A stretch of 58,309 nt of DNA from CAZXEJ01 sp964639895 (GCA_964639895.1 CAZXEJ010000009.1:1-58309); one strand, 5' to 3'; shown: positions 27,645 to 37,221, numbered from the stretch's first letter. Notes: generated from the letters alone by a model not told the origin. Translations and numbers: made by a program.

Positions 27645-27890
27645 GGTCAATTCCTCGGTAGTGGGGAGCCCGGGCCGGGAGGCCGCACCCGCCTGGCGAC
27701 CCCTCGCCATCGTGGTAGGCGCTGCACCCCGGGCCGACGTGGGGTGGAGGCGATAGGGAAACACGTTGCTGCCTGCGAGCCGCTCCCCACACAATAATTC
27801 TATTACACAGCGGCTGAATGTCCAGTGAACACTCCGCCCGCGGGCACCGTCACCGCCCGTTGAAGGGCTCAGGTGAATCGCCCCTTGGGT

Positions 27891-27896
27891 TATAAT
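27891..27896 (+). promoter_or_regulatory. -10 box for a probably leaderless gene
   Basis: TATAAT ends eight bases before ATG 27905. The inferred transcript start is at or next to the start codon. No good -35 is seen. Confidence 0.5.
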
Positions 27897-27904
27897 TAGG
27901 TGAG

Positions 27905-28792
27905 ATGGTCCCATCAAGGCAACGGCATCTACATCAACGCTCGGGCCTCGGCCGAAGGGGCCGCCGGGCCGTGCGGCGCCTACTGCTGGGCGCGGCCCTG
28001 GTCACAGCCGCCTGGGTGGCGATCCAGGCAACGCCGGGCGCAGCGGCGGGTGGGAGGGTGACCGTCCTCTCATTGGGGCCGTGGACCTTGGAGCGTCTCG
28101 ACGCTCTCATACGCCGTGCCCGCATCATCGAGGACGCAGGGGCGCGAGTGGCCTACATATCGAAGCGGTTCCTCGGCACCCCCTATGCCGGGCAAACACT
28201 TCGGGGAGGCCCCGACACGCCCGAGGAGCTGGTCGTCGACCTGGAGGAAATGGACTGCTTCACCTACCTCGACTACGTCGAAGCGCTGCGCCTCTCGCAC
28301 GACGTAGGGGAGTTCCTGCCCAACCTCCGCCGGGTGAGGTACCGCGGGGGGCGAGTCGACTACCGCCTTAGGAACCACTTCTTCATCTCGTGGAAGCGCT
28401 TCGGCCCAGGACGCGTAGCCGATGTGACCCGCGCGGTGGGCGGCGAGAGGACGCGCTCTGCCGTAAAGGTGCTCAACCTTCGTGAGGACGGGCGCCCATT
28501 CCTGCCCGGCGTCGAGACGACCGAGGTGGTGGTTGCCTACATCCCGTCCCAAGCCGTGGACGCCTCGGTGGTGGCGAGGCTCAAGACGGGGGACTACGTG
28601 GGCATATACACCACGCGCATGGGGCTCGACGTGAGCCACACCGGAATCTTCGTGCGCGAGGGCGGGCGTACGCTCCTCCGCCATGCTTCGTCGCGCAAGG
28701 GAGTGATGAAGGTGGTGGACGACGATTTCATCCCCTACGTGCGGGCCACTCCCGGCATCGTGGTGCTGCGCCCCCTGCCGGGTGGAGTGTAG
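27905..28792 (+). CDS. Exported DUF1460 (N-acetylmuramoyl-L-alanine amidase-like) protein
   Basis: The 295-residue protein starts with an Arg-rich region and a hydrophobic segment (about 26-48, LLLGAALVTAAWVAIQATPG), a signal peptide or anchor. The mature part has EEMDCFTYLDYVEAL, with the catalytic-type Cys, and DVSHTGIFVREGG followed by LRHASSRKGV. This is the layout of DUF1460 proteins, NlpC/P60-like enzymes proposed to cleave peptidoglycan amide bonds in the periplasm. The long N-terminus means the true start could lie further in. Confidence 0.85.
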   Translation: MVPSRQRHLHQRSGLGRRGRRAVRRLLLGAALVTAAWVAIQATPGAAAGGRVTVLSLGPWTLERLDALIRRARIIEDAGARVAYISKRFLGTPYAGQTLRGGPDTPEELVVDLEEMDCFTYLDYVEALRLSHDVGEFLPNLRRVRYRGGRVDYRLRNHFFISWKRFGPGRVADVTRAVGGERTRSAVKVLNLREDGRPFLPGVETTEVVVAYIPSQAVDASVVARLKTGDYVGIYTTRMGLDVSHTGIFVREGGRTLLRHASSRKGVMKVVDDDFIPYVRATPGIVVLRPLPGGV

Positions 28793-28908
28793 AAAGCCGC
28801 GGGAACCGCTCGTCGGGGCATATGGGGGGTGCGTGCCGGCGGCTGGCCCTCTCGGCCGTGCGCGTCGGGGAAGCTCGGGAAAGAGGGATCCAAGAGAGTG
28901 CAGAGGCA

Positions 28909-29199
28909 ATGAGTGTCATCAGGTACTCCAAACGTCACAGCCTGGGCAAGGAAAGGGCGCGGGAGATCGCCCGGAAGATAACGTCCGACTTCGACGGCAA
29001 ACTGCCGGTCGAATACAGATGGGAAGGCGACCGCCTTCTCTTCGAGCGCGGGGGAGTAAGGGGCGTGATCGAGGTCACCGACGAGGCCATAGAGGTCGAG
29101 GTGAAGTTGGGCCTCATATACAGGCCTCTCAAGGGACAGATAGAGAGACACCTGAGGGAGTTCCTCGACGCCCACTTCGATGGCGAGCGAGGCGCTTGA
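28909..29199 (+). CDS. Polyhydroxyalkanoic acid system family protein (TIGR02610 type)
   Basis: The 96-residue protein matches the family in layout: a SVIRYSKRHSLGKERAREIA start, VEYRWEGDRLLFERGGVRG, VTDEAIEVEVKLG, and a terminal helix IERHLREFLDAHF. Proteins of this type are named from neighbourhoods with PHA genes and have no proven activity. No PHA synthase lies in the window. ATG 28909 gives the usual length; the frame upstream is not family-like. Confidence 0.82.
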   Translation: MSVIRYSKRHSLGKERAREIARKITSDFDGKLPVEYRWEGDRLLFERGGVRGVIEVTDEAIEVEVKLGLIYRPLKGQIERHLREFLDAHFDGERGA

Positions 29200-29281
29200 G
29201 GGCGCCGCCCCTCCCCCCCCGAGGTGCGTCTCGGTTTCCGGCCGCCAAGTGCCGGCGGAAACACGTCGGGACGCCTTCTCA

Positions 29282-29295
29282 GGTACAATAGTACC
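29282..29295. promoter_or_regulatory. Palindrome overlapping a -10 box
   Basis: GGTACAATAGTACC is a perfect inverted repeat (GGTAC, AATA, GTACC). It contains TACAAT, a good -10 for the gene at 29351, so a regulator bound here would block transcription. Confidence 0.45.
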
Positions 29296-29350
29296 GACAC
29301 TCGGCTCCACGCGCGTGGGAGCACCATCAACCCAGGAGGTGGACCAGGCA

Positions 29351-29752
29351 ATGGCCACTGCGAACGAATACACCAAGTTGCTTCTCGAAACAAACAAGGC
29401 CGTCCAAGCCATGCACGTACTGCTCGACTACGTAGACTGCGTGAACGCCCAGCGGCAGGGACTCGACCCGAAGGCGCACGAGGCGGTCGAGAGGATAAAG
29501 GAGCTGGCCGAGAGCACGGGCAAGGAGATACAGAACCTCCGGTTCTACATAAACGACGCACTGAACAAGATCGAGATAGACCCCGATGACCTAAAGGCGG
29601 GCGCCAACAATCTCATCCTCTACCACAACACGCTGGACGACGCCATCGAGTACACCAATCAGCAGATAAGGGGTTACGAGGAGAACTCCTACTGGTGGCG
29701 CTATTGGACGGGGATACTGAACCAGCTGCTCGAGAAGAAGCACGAGGGCTGA
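29351..29752 (+). CDS. Helical protein of unknown function
   Basis: The 133-residue protein is predicted mostly helical, with repeated acidic and amide-rich segments (NEYTKLLLETNKAVQAMHVL and NLILYHNTLDDAIEYTNQQI) and a Trp/Tyr-rich end (SYWWRYWTGIL). I do not recognise it. There is no signal peptide; the C-terminal aromatic helix could touch the membrane. AGGAGGT lies ten bases before ATG 29351. Its end overlaps the convergent GNAT gene by 52 bases. Confidence 0.7.
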   Translation: MATANEYTKLLLETNKAVQAMHVLLDYVDCVNAQRQGLDPKAHEAVERIKELAESTGKEIQNLRFYINDALNKIEIDPDDLKAGANNLILYHNTLDDAIEYTNQQIRGYEENSYWWRYWTGILNQLLEKKHEG

Positions 29753-30126
29753 GGGCGGCCGGCTAGACCGCGCCCCTCCTCCATGACCCACTTTATGAGC
29801 GCCCTGCCAACGCCCTTGCCGCTAGCCGAGGGGCTCACGAACATGTCGGTCACGTACCCCTCCGTGCTGCCCAGCATTATGAAGGGGACCCAGTGCACGG
29901 CCGTAAAACCCAACACCTTGCCCTCTTCGTCCTCGGCTACCATGATGTCGTGATCCCCGCTCGACGACGCGCGCCTTAGGAGGTCGGCGATGGGGCGCGC
30001 CACCTCTTCCAGGGGAAGGGCGTTGCGGCGCTCGGACCACCCTATCTCCTTTAGGATCCGCGCCATCGAAGCGGCGTCTTCCGGTACGGCCTTCCTGAGC
30101 GAGAACGTCGCCTCATGTTCTCCCAT
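29701..30126 (-). pseudogene. GNAT acetyltransferase, C-terminally truncated
   Basis: The 141-residue frame begins with a normal GNAT N-terminus (FSLRKAVPEDAASMARIL) and keeps motif A with the acetyl-CoA loop (DMFVSPSASGKGVGRALIKW). After MEEGRG the sequence loses family character (LAGRPQPSCFFSSSWF) and runs antisense into the neighbouring gene, so the last strands and motif B are missing. GGAGGGGAG precedes the ATG. It may be a decaying gene or an unusually short enzyme. Confidence 0.65.
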
Positions 30127-30328
30127 TCCTCTCCCCTCCGTCATCTTGATTTCCGCCGGCCGCTGGACCTCCGGCGGCCGCACGATGCAAGGCCGCGTAG
30201 ACTTCCATGCTCCCTGCTCGGACCGTGGCGGGGACCTTGCCTGCAACGGGTGATTATACCACGCCGCCCCAATGTCACTACCGGCGTCCGCTGGCCGCAG
30301 ACGCACGCCCACACGGGAGGGGTGAACC

Positions 30329-31573
30329 CTACCTGCGCGCTACGGCCGCCACCACCCTGCCCACGGTGAGACCCTGCACGAGGACGGAGAATATCACGGC
30401 CACATAGGTGATCGTCAGTATCTCGGTCCTGTACGGGCTCCCGACCAACGAGAGGGCGAGCGCGACCGATATGCCACCCCGCAGGCCGCCCCACACCAGG
30501 AGCATCAACGAACCGCGCTCCATCGTGACGCCGGCCAGCCTCAGCACCCCCAGCGGCACCGAGACCGCCAGGGTGCGCGAGAGCAGAAGCAGCGGGATTA
30601 CCATCAGGCCGAGCGCCACGTAGGACGGCGAGACGTCGATGACGAATATCTCGACGCCGAGCAACACGAACAGGACGGCGTTGAGAATCTCATCCACCAG
30701 CTCCCAGAACATGTCCAGCCTCTCCCGCGTGCGCTCACTCATCGCCAGAAGCCTGCCGTGGTTGCCGATGAAGAGACCCGCCACGACGACGGCGATGGGA
30801 CCAGAGGTGTGGAGGAGGACGGCCAAGGCGTAGCCCCCCGTCACGATGGCGAGCGTAATGAGCACCTCCACCTGGTAGTCGTCCACGCTCCGAAGCATCA
30901 GGAACCCAACCAGACCGAGCAGGAACCCGAGCACCAGCCCCCCCAGCGCCTCCACGACGAACAGCTTCACCGCCCCTCCCCATACGAGGCCTGCGGCGGG
31001 GCTTGAAGCCACGCCCGCCAGTACCAGGAACAGGACCACGCCTATGCCGTCGTTGAACAGGGATTCACCAGTGATGACCGCCCTCATGGGGCCCGATATA
31101 TTGGATCTCTTGAGTATGCCCAGCACGGCTATCGGGTCGGTCGGGGAGATGAGGGCTCCGAAGACCAGGCAGTAGACGAAGGGCAACCCCATTCCTACGG
31201 CGCGCGCGGCGAAAAAGGTGGCAGCGGCCACGGCCACCGTAGAGATGAGGGTTCCCACGGTGGCCAGCGACGCGATCGTCCAGGCGCGCTCTCTTATGTC
31301 GTTTATGTCGACGTGGAGGGCGCCGGCGAAGAGAAGGAAACTCAGCATACCGTGGAGCAAGGTCTTTTCGAACTCCATCCTTCCGACCAGCTCCTCGGCG
31401 GCGGTTGCGAGGCCTCTGAAGCCCAGTTCCCCGGCCGCGATGAGCGCGAGCGAGAGCAGGAGCGATATGAGCATCACCCCTATGACGGTGGGAAGGCGTA
31501 TGAAGCGGTGGTTGAGGTAGCTGAAGAGCGCCGTAACGGTAAGTATGACGGCAATACCATCGAAGAGACTCAT
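30329..31573 (-). CDS. CPA1-family sodium/proton antiporter (NhaP-like)
   Basis: The 414-residue polytopic inner-membrane protein has about twelve hydrophobic segments. The core motifs SPTDPIAVLGILKRS and GESLFNDGIGVVLF contain the ion-binding Asp pair of CPA1 exchangers. WGGLRGGISVALALSL near the C-terminus is also conserved. It should exchange Na+ or K+ for H+ and contribute to pH and salt tolerance. There is no long cytoplasmic C-terminal domain. GGGAGGGG precedes the ATG. Confidence 0.93.
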   Translation of the reverse strand: MSLFDGIAVILTVTALFSYLNHRFIRLPTVIGVMLISLLLSLALIAAGELGFRGLATAAEELVGRMEFEKTLLHGMLSFLLFAGALHVDINDIRERAWTIASLATVGTLISTVAVAAATFFAARAVGMGLPFVYCLVFGALISPTDPIAVLGILKRSNISGPMRAVITGESLFNDGIGVVLFLVLAGVASSPAAGLVWGGAVKLFVVEALGGLVLGFLLGLVGFLMLRSVDDYQVEVLITLAIVTGGYALAVLLHTSGPIAVVVAGLFIGNHGRLLAMSERTRERLDMFWELVDEILNAVLFVLLGVEIFVIDVSPSYVALGLMVIPLLLLSRTLAVSVPLGVLRLAGVTMERGSLMLLVWGGLRGGISVALALSLVGSPYRTEILTITYVAVIFSVLVQGLTVGRVVAAVARR

Positions 31574-32279
31574 CCATCCCCTCCCTTGCGACCCCGGCCC
31601 GGACGAACAACGGCGCGGGCGCAGCTACCAAAGAATAGCAACGCCGCGGCAAAAGGCAAACCACAGGCCGAAAACCCACGTTCCAGCGCGGCAAGACGCC
31701 GGTGTTCACTATGAGCAAACGGGCCCGGCCGGGGCGCCATCCACCAACACGGCCGGGAAGGGCTGGACCGGGGGGACGAAGTCCGCTCCCGGTTGTCCCG
31801 CCTCGTCCCTCGGTCCATACGCGAACGTCAGGCCCCCATCGCCACCGGCCCAGATGCCTTCCCCCGCTGCACACGCCCGCGACACGGGACGTCAAGCTGC
31901 GGTGGGACGCGCCAGAAGCAGGCGCAGACAGATACCGCTCCCTTGGTGGAAGACGCCACTTAGAGAGTGCGAAACCATCACGGTTGCAGTTAGTCGGAGA
32001 AAGGGTCGACCTCGACCGCAGAAGACGAAACAGTGCTGCGGCCGGCCCCGACGGACGACCGCAACGACCAAACGCTCCCTGGTGCCGACCCATTACGTAG
32101 CGGCTCCTGCAAGCGCCGCGGCATTAGGCCGCATTGAAACCAAGGACGCGCACCCCCACACCCCCCGCCGAGGGGGCGCACCCGACGCGAAGGGTCCCTC
32201 CCTACGGGCAGCGGCAGGGCCGACCACGGCCGTGTGGGAACACCCCTTAACTCGCGGCCGCCCCACCATCGGGAGCGCC
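31574..32279. other. Gene-free stretch, C-rich
   Basis: About 700 bases between two minus-strand genes. No plausible ORF or RNA was recognised. + strand C-over-G composition continues. Confidence 0.55.
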
Positions 32280-33704
32280 TCACATTGCACCCAGCGGCAA
32301 CGCCCTTTCCTTGCCGTTTATCTTGAGTACGCCGTCCGAATAGGTGACGTGAACGGAGTAGGTGTCGTTCTCAAGCTTTATAATGCCCTGTTCGACCAGC
32401 CGCTCGAGCTGAGCCGTGACCTGTTCCCTCGCCACGACGTGCGCCTCCTCATCCGAGACGGCCGGGGTGCCGGAGCCCGTGCGGAGATTGCGGATCTTCT
32501 CGAGCACCGTCCTCTCAAGGACGTTCTCCACATGGACGGCCGGTGAGGAGAAGCTCATATCCAGATTTGCAGCCGTGAGCAACCCCAGAGGCGCCATGGC
32601 CGCACCCTCCCCGCCGGGCGCAGCCGCCGGAGGCTTGAACCATAACCTGAGGCTGCCGCGCACGTCACCGGACTTCGTCCTTATCTCCAGGCCCGAAACT
32701 TCTATCTCCGGTGAAGCCGCAAGGAAGCGGGGAATCAACTCCATCACCTTGAGCGCGGCCGCACGCCGTTGGCCCCCCGCCCCTTCGCCGCCCGTCTCGG
32801 CAGCCCGAAGCCGGGCCTTGAGATCCGCCCATGCGCGCGCGTCCACGTTCCTGACCGCAAGCTCGTAATGCGCAGGTCCCCAGACTTCGCCGTCTACAAC
32901 AACGGCACCAAGGTGGAAGTTCTGCAGGTGGTAGAGCTTGCCCTCCCGCTCGCCGCTCTCGGCCTCAAACCTCACGTCCCGGACGGATACCGACGGGGGT
33001 TCGGCGCTCGAGACGGCGAACTCGGCCAGTATGACCTTGAGCGTCGAGAGGGGCTTTCCGGCCTCGGCTGAGCCCTGCTCGAAATAGAGCTTGAACCCCT
33101 TGAGCCGCAACGCACCGTCTTTGCCCTTCGCCTCGAGCGACGGCAGATCGAGCGAGGCCGACGACCTCGCCATGTCGGGGCTCACGCTCACTCTGCCGTG
33201 CATGCCCGAAAATTCGATCCGCGCCGCCGAACCGCCTCCTTCCATCTCGTGCCTCGCCGGCTCCATCTCGAGACGGCCCACGAACCCCCCGGCGAGCGTG
33301 ATCTCGGAATCCATCATGAGCGGCGGCATCTTCGCGAACAGCACCGCCGCCATACCGCCCGAACGAGGGCCACGGACGCGCACCCGGTTTGTGATGAGCG
33401 CTTGAGCCGGCTTGAGCCGCCACGCACCCCTTACCAGGTTGCCCAGCGACAGGGGCCCGTGGACGACCACGTCCTCGGACACCACCTCCAACCCTCCCCC
33501 ATCCCCGCCCAGGACGAGCACGGTCTCCGCCCTCGAGGTGAGGATTCCCCGGTGGAAGGTGTGACTCTTGACCCTGACCCCGCTCTGCGAGTCCAGTTGA
33601 GCCAAAAGACGCTCGTAGCTGTGTTGAGTCTTTATGCCGTAGTAGTAGGTGACGCCGACCAAGGCCACGATCAACGACACCACGAACACCAAAACCGATC
33701 TCAT
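32280..33704 (-). CDS. YdgA/DUF945 family exported protein
   Basis: The 474-residue protein has one N-terminal membrane segment (about 3-22; VLVFVVSLIVALVGVTYYYG) followed by a beta-rich periplasmic body. Features include YERLLAQLDSQSGVRVKSHT and FHRGILTSRAETVL, typical of DUF945, and the end VTYSDGVLKINGKERALPL, also family-like. The function of YdgA proteins is unproven; the fold suggests a long beta-groove protein of the envelope. AAGGAGGAG precedes ATG 33704. Confidence 0.82.
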   Translation of the reverse strand: MRSVLVFVVSLIVALVGVTYYYGIKTQHSYERLLAQLDSQSGVRVKSHTFHRGILTSRAETVLVLGGDGGGLEVVSEDVVVHGPLSLGNLVRGAWRLKPAQALITNRVRVRGPRSGGMAAVLFAKMPPLMMDSEITLAGGFVGRLEMEPARHEMEGGGSAARIEFSGMHGRVSVSPDMARSSASLDLPSLEAKGKDGALRLKGFKLYFEQGSAEAGKPLSTLKVILAEFAVSSAEPPSVSVRDVRFEAESGEREGKLYHLQNFHLGAVVVDGEVWGPAHYELAVRNVDARAWADLKARLRAAETGGEGAGGQRRAAALKVMELIPRFLAASPEIEVSGLEIRTKSGDVRGSLRLWFKPPAAAPGGEGAAMAPLGLLTAANLDMSFSSPAVHVENVLERTVLEKIRNLRTGSGTPAVSDEEAHVVAREQVTAQLERLVEQGIIKLENDTYSVHVTYSDGVLKINGKERALPLGAM

Positions 33705-33878
33705 CGTCTCCTCCTTGTCGATCGAGGGAACGGCTTCCGCGACATCGGAACGAGCGCTCCACCCCCCACTGTCGCTCCCTCTTGCAGTTGCACGCCGAGA
33801 CTCCTAAAAAATACACCCTTTCCACACGGCACGAAAACGCCCCGTCGGCACCCGGGCTCGTCCCCGCCGTGGAAGGCT

Positions 33879-34649
33879 TCACCGGCCGGGCCACGGCGGC
33901 AACACCCCTGACAGCTTGACCGCCATGGCGACTACAACCACCGCCAGGACGGCCTTGATCCACCTCTCACCCTTGCGGACGGCTAAGTGGGTGCCCGCCC
34001 ACGCACCGGCCCCCATGCCGGCTGCGAGCACCACTCCGAGCACCCAGTCGACCTTGCCGCTTACGACGAAGACGGCGAGCGAGGGTATCATGTAGGCCCC
34101 TATGACGAACACCTTGACGCTGTTTATCTGGACGAGCGAAAGGGGCGTCAAGAGGGAGAGGGCGAACATTATCATGAGCCCTACGCCCGCCTGGATGAAG
34201 CCGCCGTAGAGACCGACGGCGAAGAACACGATCCCCGAGACGATGGCGCGCCCCACGGAGAACCGGGCGGAGGCGGGGGCCGTGGGCGTGGGCGGCCGCT
34301 TCATTATGGATACGGCAGCAAGTACCATGACGGCGGAGAGAATCCGGTTGAAGAGGCGGTCGTCGATATTTACCGCCACGGCCGAACCCACGACCGCCCC
34401 AAGGACCGCCGGAAGCGAAAGAGCTATGCTGAGCCCGGGACGCAGCAGGCGGAACTCGCTGAACATCCTTACGCCGACAAGAGATGAGACGAGGATTCCC
34501 ACGCGGTTGGTGCCGTTGGCGGTGGCGGCGGGCAGACCGAGCAGAATCATGACCGGAAGTGATATGAGCGAGCCGCCGCCGGCCATTATGTTGAGGAACC
34601 CGGACGCAACACCGGCGAAGAAAACGAGAGCCACATCGAGGAGGTGCAC
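33879..34649 (-). CDS. TauE/SafE family permease
   Basis: The 256-residue protein has about eight hydrophobic segments and the family N-terminus FFAGVASGFLNIMAGGGSLI, repeated in weaker form around FFAVGLYGGFIQAGVGLMIM. Members export sulfite, sulfoacetate or related organic anions; the substrate here is unknown. GTG 34649 is five bases after a TATAGT -10 box (34655-34660) and has no ribosome site, so the message is probably leaderless. Confidence 0.9.
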   Translation of the reverse strand: MHLLDVALVFFAGVASGFLNIMAGGGSLISLPVMILLGLPAATANGTNRVGILVSSLVGVRMFSEFRLLRPGLSIALSLPAVLGAVVGSAVAVNIDDRLFNRILSAVMVLAAVSIMKRPPTPTAPASARFSVGRAIVSGIVFFAVGLYGGFIQAGVGLMIMFALSLLTPLSLVQINSVKVFVIGAYMIPSLAVFVVSGKVDWVLGVVLAAGMGAGAWAGTHLAVRKGERWIKAVLAVVVVAMAVKLSGVLPPWPGR

Positions 34650-34654
34650 GTCGG

Positions 34655-34660
34655 ACTATA
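34655..34660 (-). promoter_or_regulatory. -10 box of the TauE permease gene, leaderless arrangement
   Basis: TATAGT on the minus strand ends five bases before the GTG start codon. The inferred +1 coincides with the GTG. Confidence 0.55.
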
Positions 34661-34847
34661 ACATATCAGACTAGGGCAGATTGAGGCAAACGGCACCCTG
34701 GGTAAGGGGTGTGGGAAGGCAGCGCAGGCGAACCCCCGTTGCTTCGGCGCAAACGACGCACAACACCGCGCGGAGGGCTAAACCCTCCACACCGCACGTC
34801 TCACATCTCCGTACGGACGGCCTCAACCCCCCGGGATTCGTCCGAGC

Positions 34848-35462
34848 CTACTCCCCTTCGACCAGTCTCACCGTGAAGGGAGGCGTATAGAACCTGTTGA
34901 GGTTCAAGAGGCGCTTTGCCCTTACAAGCTCGAGTCCTTCGATGAGCTTGTTTTCACACCGGCCGCTCTTGGTGTTGAGCGTGGAGCGGACCAGAACCGA
35001 AATGGGCTCGGAATCGGCCTCGGCTATATAGACGCTGTTGCCCGGCGGAGCCACCGAGACGAGCGGCGCCACGGAGTCCTTGTAGATTATGAGCGGCGTG
35101 CCGGTGCAGTCGGGCAGCTCGAAGAACAAGCCTCCCGTGTTGCCCAGGAACCGATCCTTGGTGGCCTCAAGTACGAAGTTGGCCCCGAGCAGATCGAACC
35201 CCACGACGGCCGTCTGTGTTCCGCGCGTGACGGAAATGAGTGTGCCGACCTCAAGGTCGTGGGCATCGAGGAGCACCCATCTGGAAGAGGAAGAGGCCTC
35301 GGTGCCGGCCGCAACGGACAGCGAACCGCCGACGAGGCACAATATCGCTGCCGCGGCAACTACCAGAGCAGCTGCATGGAGCCTAAGGCCCCGGCGGCAC
35401 AACAAGGTCGACACACACACCCCGCCCGGCGGGGACACTCCCCCGTACGGTTGTTTTCTCAT
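34848..35462 (-). CDS. Exported protein of unknown function
   Basis: The 204-residue protein has an N-terminal positively charged region and a strong hydrophobic stretch (about 28-50, AAALVVAAAAILCLVGGSLS), likely a signal peptide. The mature part is beta-rich, with two Cys (ELPDCTG and GRCENK) that could form a disulfide in the periplasm. I recognise no family. A textbook promoter and ribosome site lie upstream, and it is divergent from another exported orphan at 35632. Confidence 0.75.
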   Translation of the reverse strand: MRKQPYGGVSPPGGVCVSTLLCRRGLRLHAAALVVAAAAILCLVGGSLSVAAGTEASSSSRWVLLDAHDLEVGTLISVTRGTQTAVVGFDLLGANFVLEATKDRFLGNTGGLFFELPDCTGTPLIIYKDSVAPLVSVAPPGNSVYIAEADSEPISVLVRSTLNTKSGRCENKLIEGLELVRAKRLLNLNRFYTPPFTVRLVEGE

Positions 35463-35485
35463 CTCTCACACCCTCCTTAGTGCTC

Positions 35486-35514
35486 ATTCTAGAGGGAAAA
35501 GCGTGTGAAGTCAA
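35486..35514 (-). promoter_or_regulatory. Sigma-70 promoter of the exported orphan gene
   Basis: On the minus strand TTGACT (35514-35509), a 17-base spacer and TAGAAT (35491-35486) are followed by AAGGAGGG and ATG 35462. This is one of the two best sigma-70 promoters in the window. Confidence 0.8.
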
Positions 35515-35575
35515 CAGATTGCCCCGCACCCCATAATCCACCAGGGTGCACCGTCAGCGCAGGAGGGTTGAGTTT

Positions 35576-35591
35576 TGGTGCCCGAGTTGCT
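35576..35591 (+). promoter_or_regulatory. Candidate sigma-54 promoter
   Basis: TGGTGCCCGAGTTGCT has GG (35577-35578) and GC (35589-35590) exactly ten bases apart. TATACT and TATAAA follow at about 35595-35604, so a sigma-70 promoter is an alternative. Confidence 0.4.
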
Positions 35592-35631
35592 TTTATACTA
35601 TAAAGGCTAATCCCATTCGGGAGGTCACCAA

Positions 35632-36036
35632 ATGCGGCGAGCCACAGCAACAACGTCTATCCTGGGGCTTATTCTGCTTTCTTGGGTGCTCATCCCCGCA
35701 CCCTTCTCAAGCGGCCTCGACGACCGGGGCGTTATCGAAATGGTCAACAGCTCCAACTCAAACGTCTCTTTCACGGTGACATGCAAACTCAAAGGAGTGT
35801 GTTACCGGAAGGTGCTCCATCCGGGCACGCGCGACGTATACGTACCGCCGTCCGATGAAGAGTTCATGCCCGTCGAGGTCGTGACCCAGCGCGCCCGCGA
35901 CGGTGTACCGTGGGGCGCCGCCACGACCTGTGAATACAGACCCCTGCGCAGAAACATCGTGATCGCCACTCCCAGAAACAAGCCCGGCGATGCCAGAAGG
36001 GAGATGCTTGTCAAGTGTATATGGAGGACCGAGTAG
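35632..36036 (+). CDS. Small exported protein of unknown function
   Basis: The 134-residue protein has a signal peptide (about 1-27; SILGLILLSWVLIPAPFSSG) and a beta-rich mature domain with four Cys (TCKLKGVC, TCEYR, VKCIW), enough for two disulfides in the periplasm. No family is recognised. GGGAGG precedes the ATG. It ends 51 bases before the convergent permease. Confidence 0.75.
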   Translation: MRRATATTSILGLILLSWVLIPAPFSSGLDDRGVIEMVNSSNSNVSFTVTCKLKGVCYRKVLHPGTRDVYVPPSDEEFMPVEVVTQRARDGVPWGAATTCEYRPLRRNIVIATPRNKPGDARREMLVKCIWRTE

Positions 36037-36087
36037 CCCTCCGGAGCGGACCCTCCCATCTACTTTCCCTCGACCATCGCCGCTACC

Positions 36088-36897
36088 TCAGCGAGAGACG
36101 CCCCTGGGGTCGAGCAGGTCGCGCAACCCCTCGCCCAGAAGGTTGAAAGCGAACGCCGTGGCGAATATTGCCGCACTGGGGAAGAGCAACAGGTGGGGAT
36201 ACGTTCTCAGACCCTCCCACCCCTCGCTCGCCAGAGTACCCCAGCTGGCCGCGGGGGGCGCTATCCCCAGACCCAGGAAGCTGAGCGTCGACTCGGCCAG
36301 TATGGCGTAGGGAATGGAAAAGGTGAGCGTAACTATGAGGGGGGTCAACAGGTTGGGCACCATGTGCTTGATGAAGATCCTCACGTGGCCGGCACCAAGG
36401 CTTCGCGCGGCGTCTATGTAGGGGACCTCCTTGAGCTGGAGAACGCTCGCACGCACCACCCTTGCCACGCGCATCCATGCCGTGATGCCCAGCGACAGCA
36501 CTATCCCCAACACCCCCTTGCCCATGACCAGTGTGAGCAACACCACCAGAAGCAGGTCCGGGACGGAGTAGAATGTATCGACGACGCGCATCATCACGTC
36601 GTCGGCCCTACCGCCTAGATAGCCGGACACCCCGCCGTACACCGTACCCACGACGAGCGCCATAAACGCCGTACCCAGCGCCACGGCCACCGACACCCTG
36701 GATCCGTGTATGAGGCGGCTCAAGAGGTCGCGGCCTTCCTGATCGGTGCCCATCGGGTGATCCCAGCTGGGAGGCTCCAGCGCCCGGCCGAAGTCGGTCT
36801 CCTCGGGCCCGTAGGGGGCGAGCCACGGAGCCAGGACCGCGACGGCCACGACGGCGGCAATGACGAGGGACGAAAGGACGAGTTGTGCTCTGACCAT
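36088..36897 (-). CDS. Oligopeptide/dipeptide ABC transporter permease (DppC/OppC type)
   Basis: The 269-residue inner-membrane protein has six hydrophobic segments, the OppC_N-type start LAPWLAPYG, the segment HPMGTDQEGRDLLSRLIHGS and the EAA-type loop YIDAARSLGAGHVRIFIKH. It pairs with an OppB-type permease, two ATPases and a binding protein in known systems. None of these is adjacent; an OppA-like lipoprotein lies at 55687. ATG 36897 has only a G-run as ribosome site; the frame is open further upstream. Confidence 0.9.
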   Translation of the reverse strand: MVRAQLVLSSLVIAAVVAVAVLAPWLAPYGPEETDFGRALEPPSWDHPMGTDQEGRDLLSRLIHGSRVSVAVALGTAFMALVVGTVYGGVSGYLGGRADDVMMRVVDTFYSVPDLLLVVLLTLVMGKGVLGIVLSLGITAWMRVARVVRASVLQLKEVPYIDAARSLGAGHVRIFIKHMVPNLLTPLIVTLTFSIPYAILAESTLSFLGLGIAPPAASWGTLASEGWEGLRTYPHLLLFPSAAIFATAFAFNLLGEGLRDLLDPRGVSR

Positions 36898-37221
36898 CGT
36901 GCATCGTGCCCCCCGCGGGCGGCGTGGCCCGCGAAGGGTCGCCGCGGGGAGGACAGGCTCCAAGTATACAGAACGGGCGGCAGGCGGCGCAACCCCCCCG
37001 GGATTGCTCCTCTCCCCCCGCAGTAAGGACACCGCACGGCGCATCCTCGTCGTGGTCTCTTACGGCGCACGACGTCCCCCAGCGGCAAGAACCATCTATG
37101 GAGATTTCCACACCCAGGGATTATAATTCCACATATCCTAATCGGCGCCCCCCGACTGTCGGCCCCAGCGCGCGCCGTCCCCGGGGGGCATGGGTCGCCG
37201 CAACCGTAACAGGGGAGACAG
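36898..37221. promoter_or_regulatory. Divergent intergenic region with promoter of the lytic transglycosylase
   Basis: TGGAGA (37099-37104), a 17-base spacer and TATAAT (37122-37127) make a good + strand promoter, giving a leader of about 90 bases. Nothing else was recognised. Confidence 0.55.
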
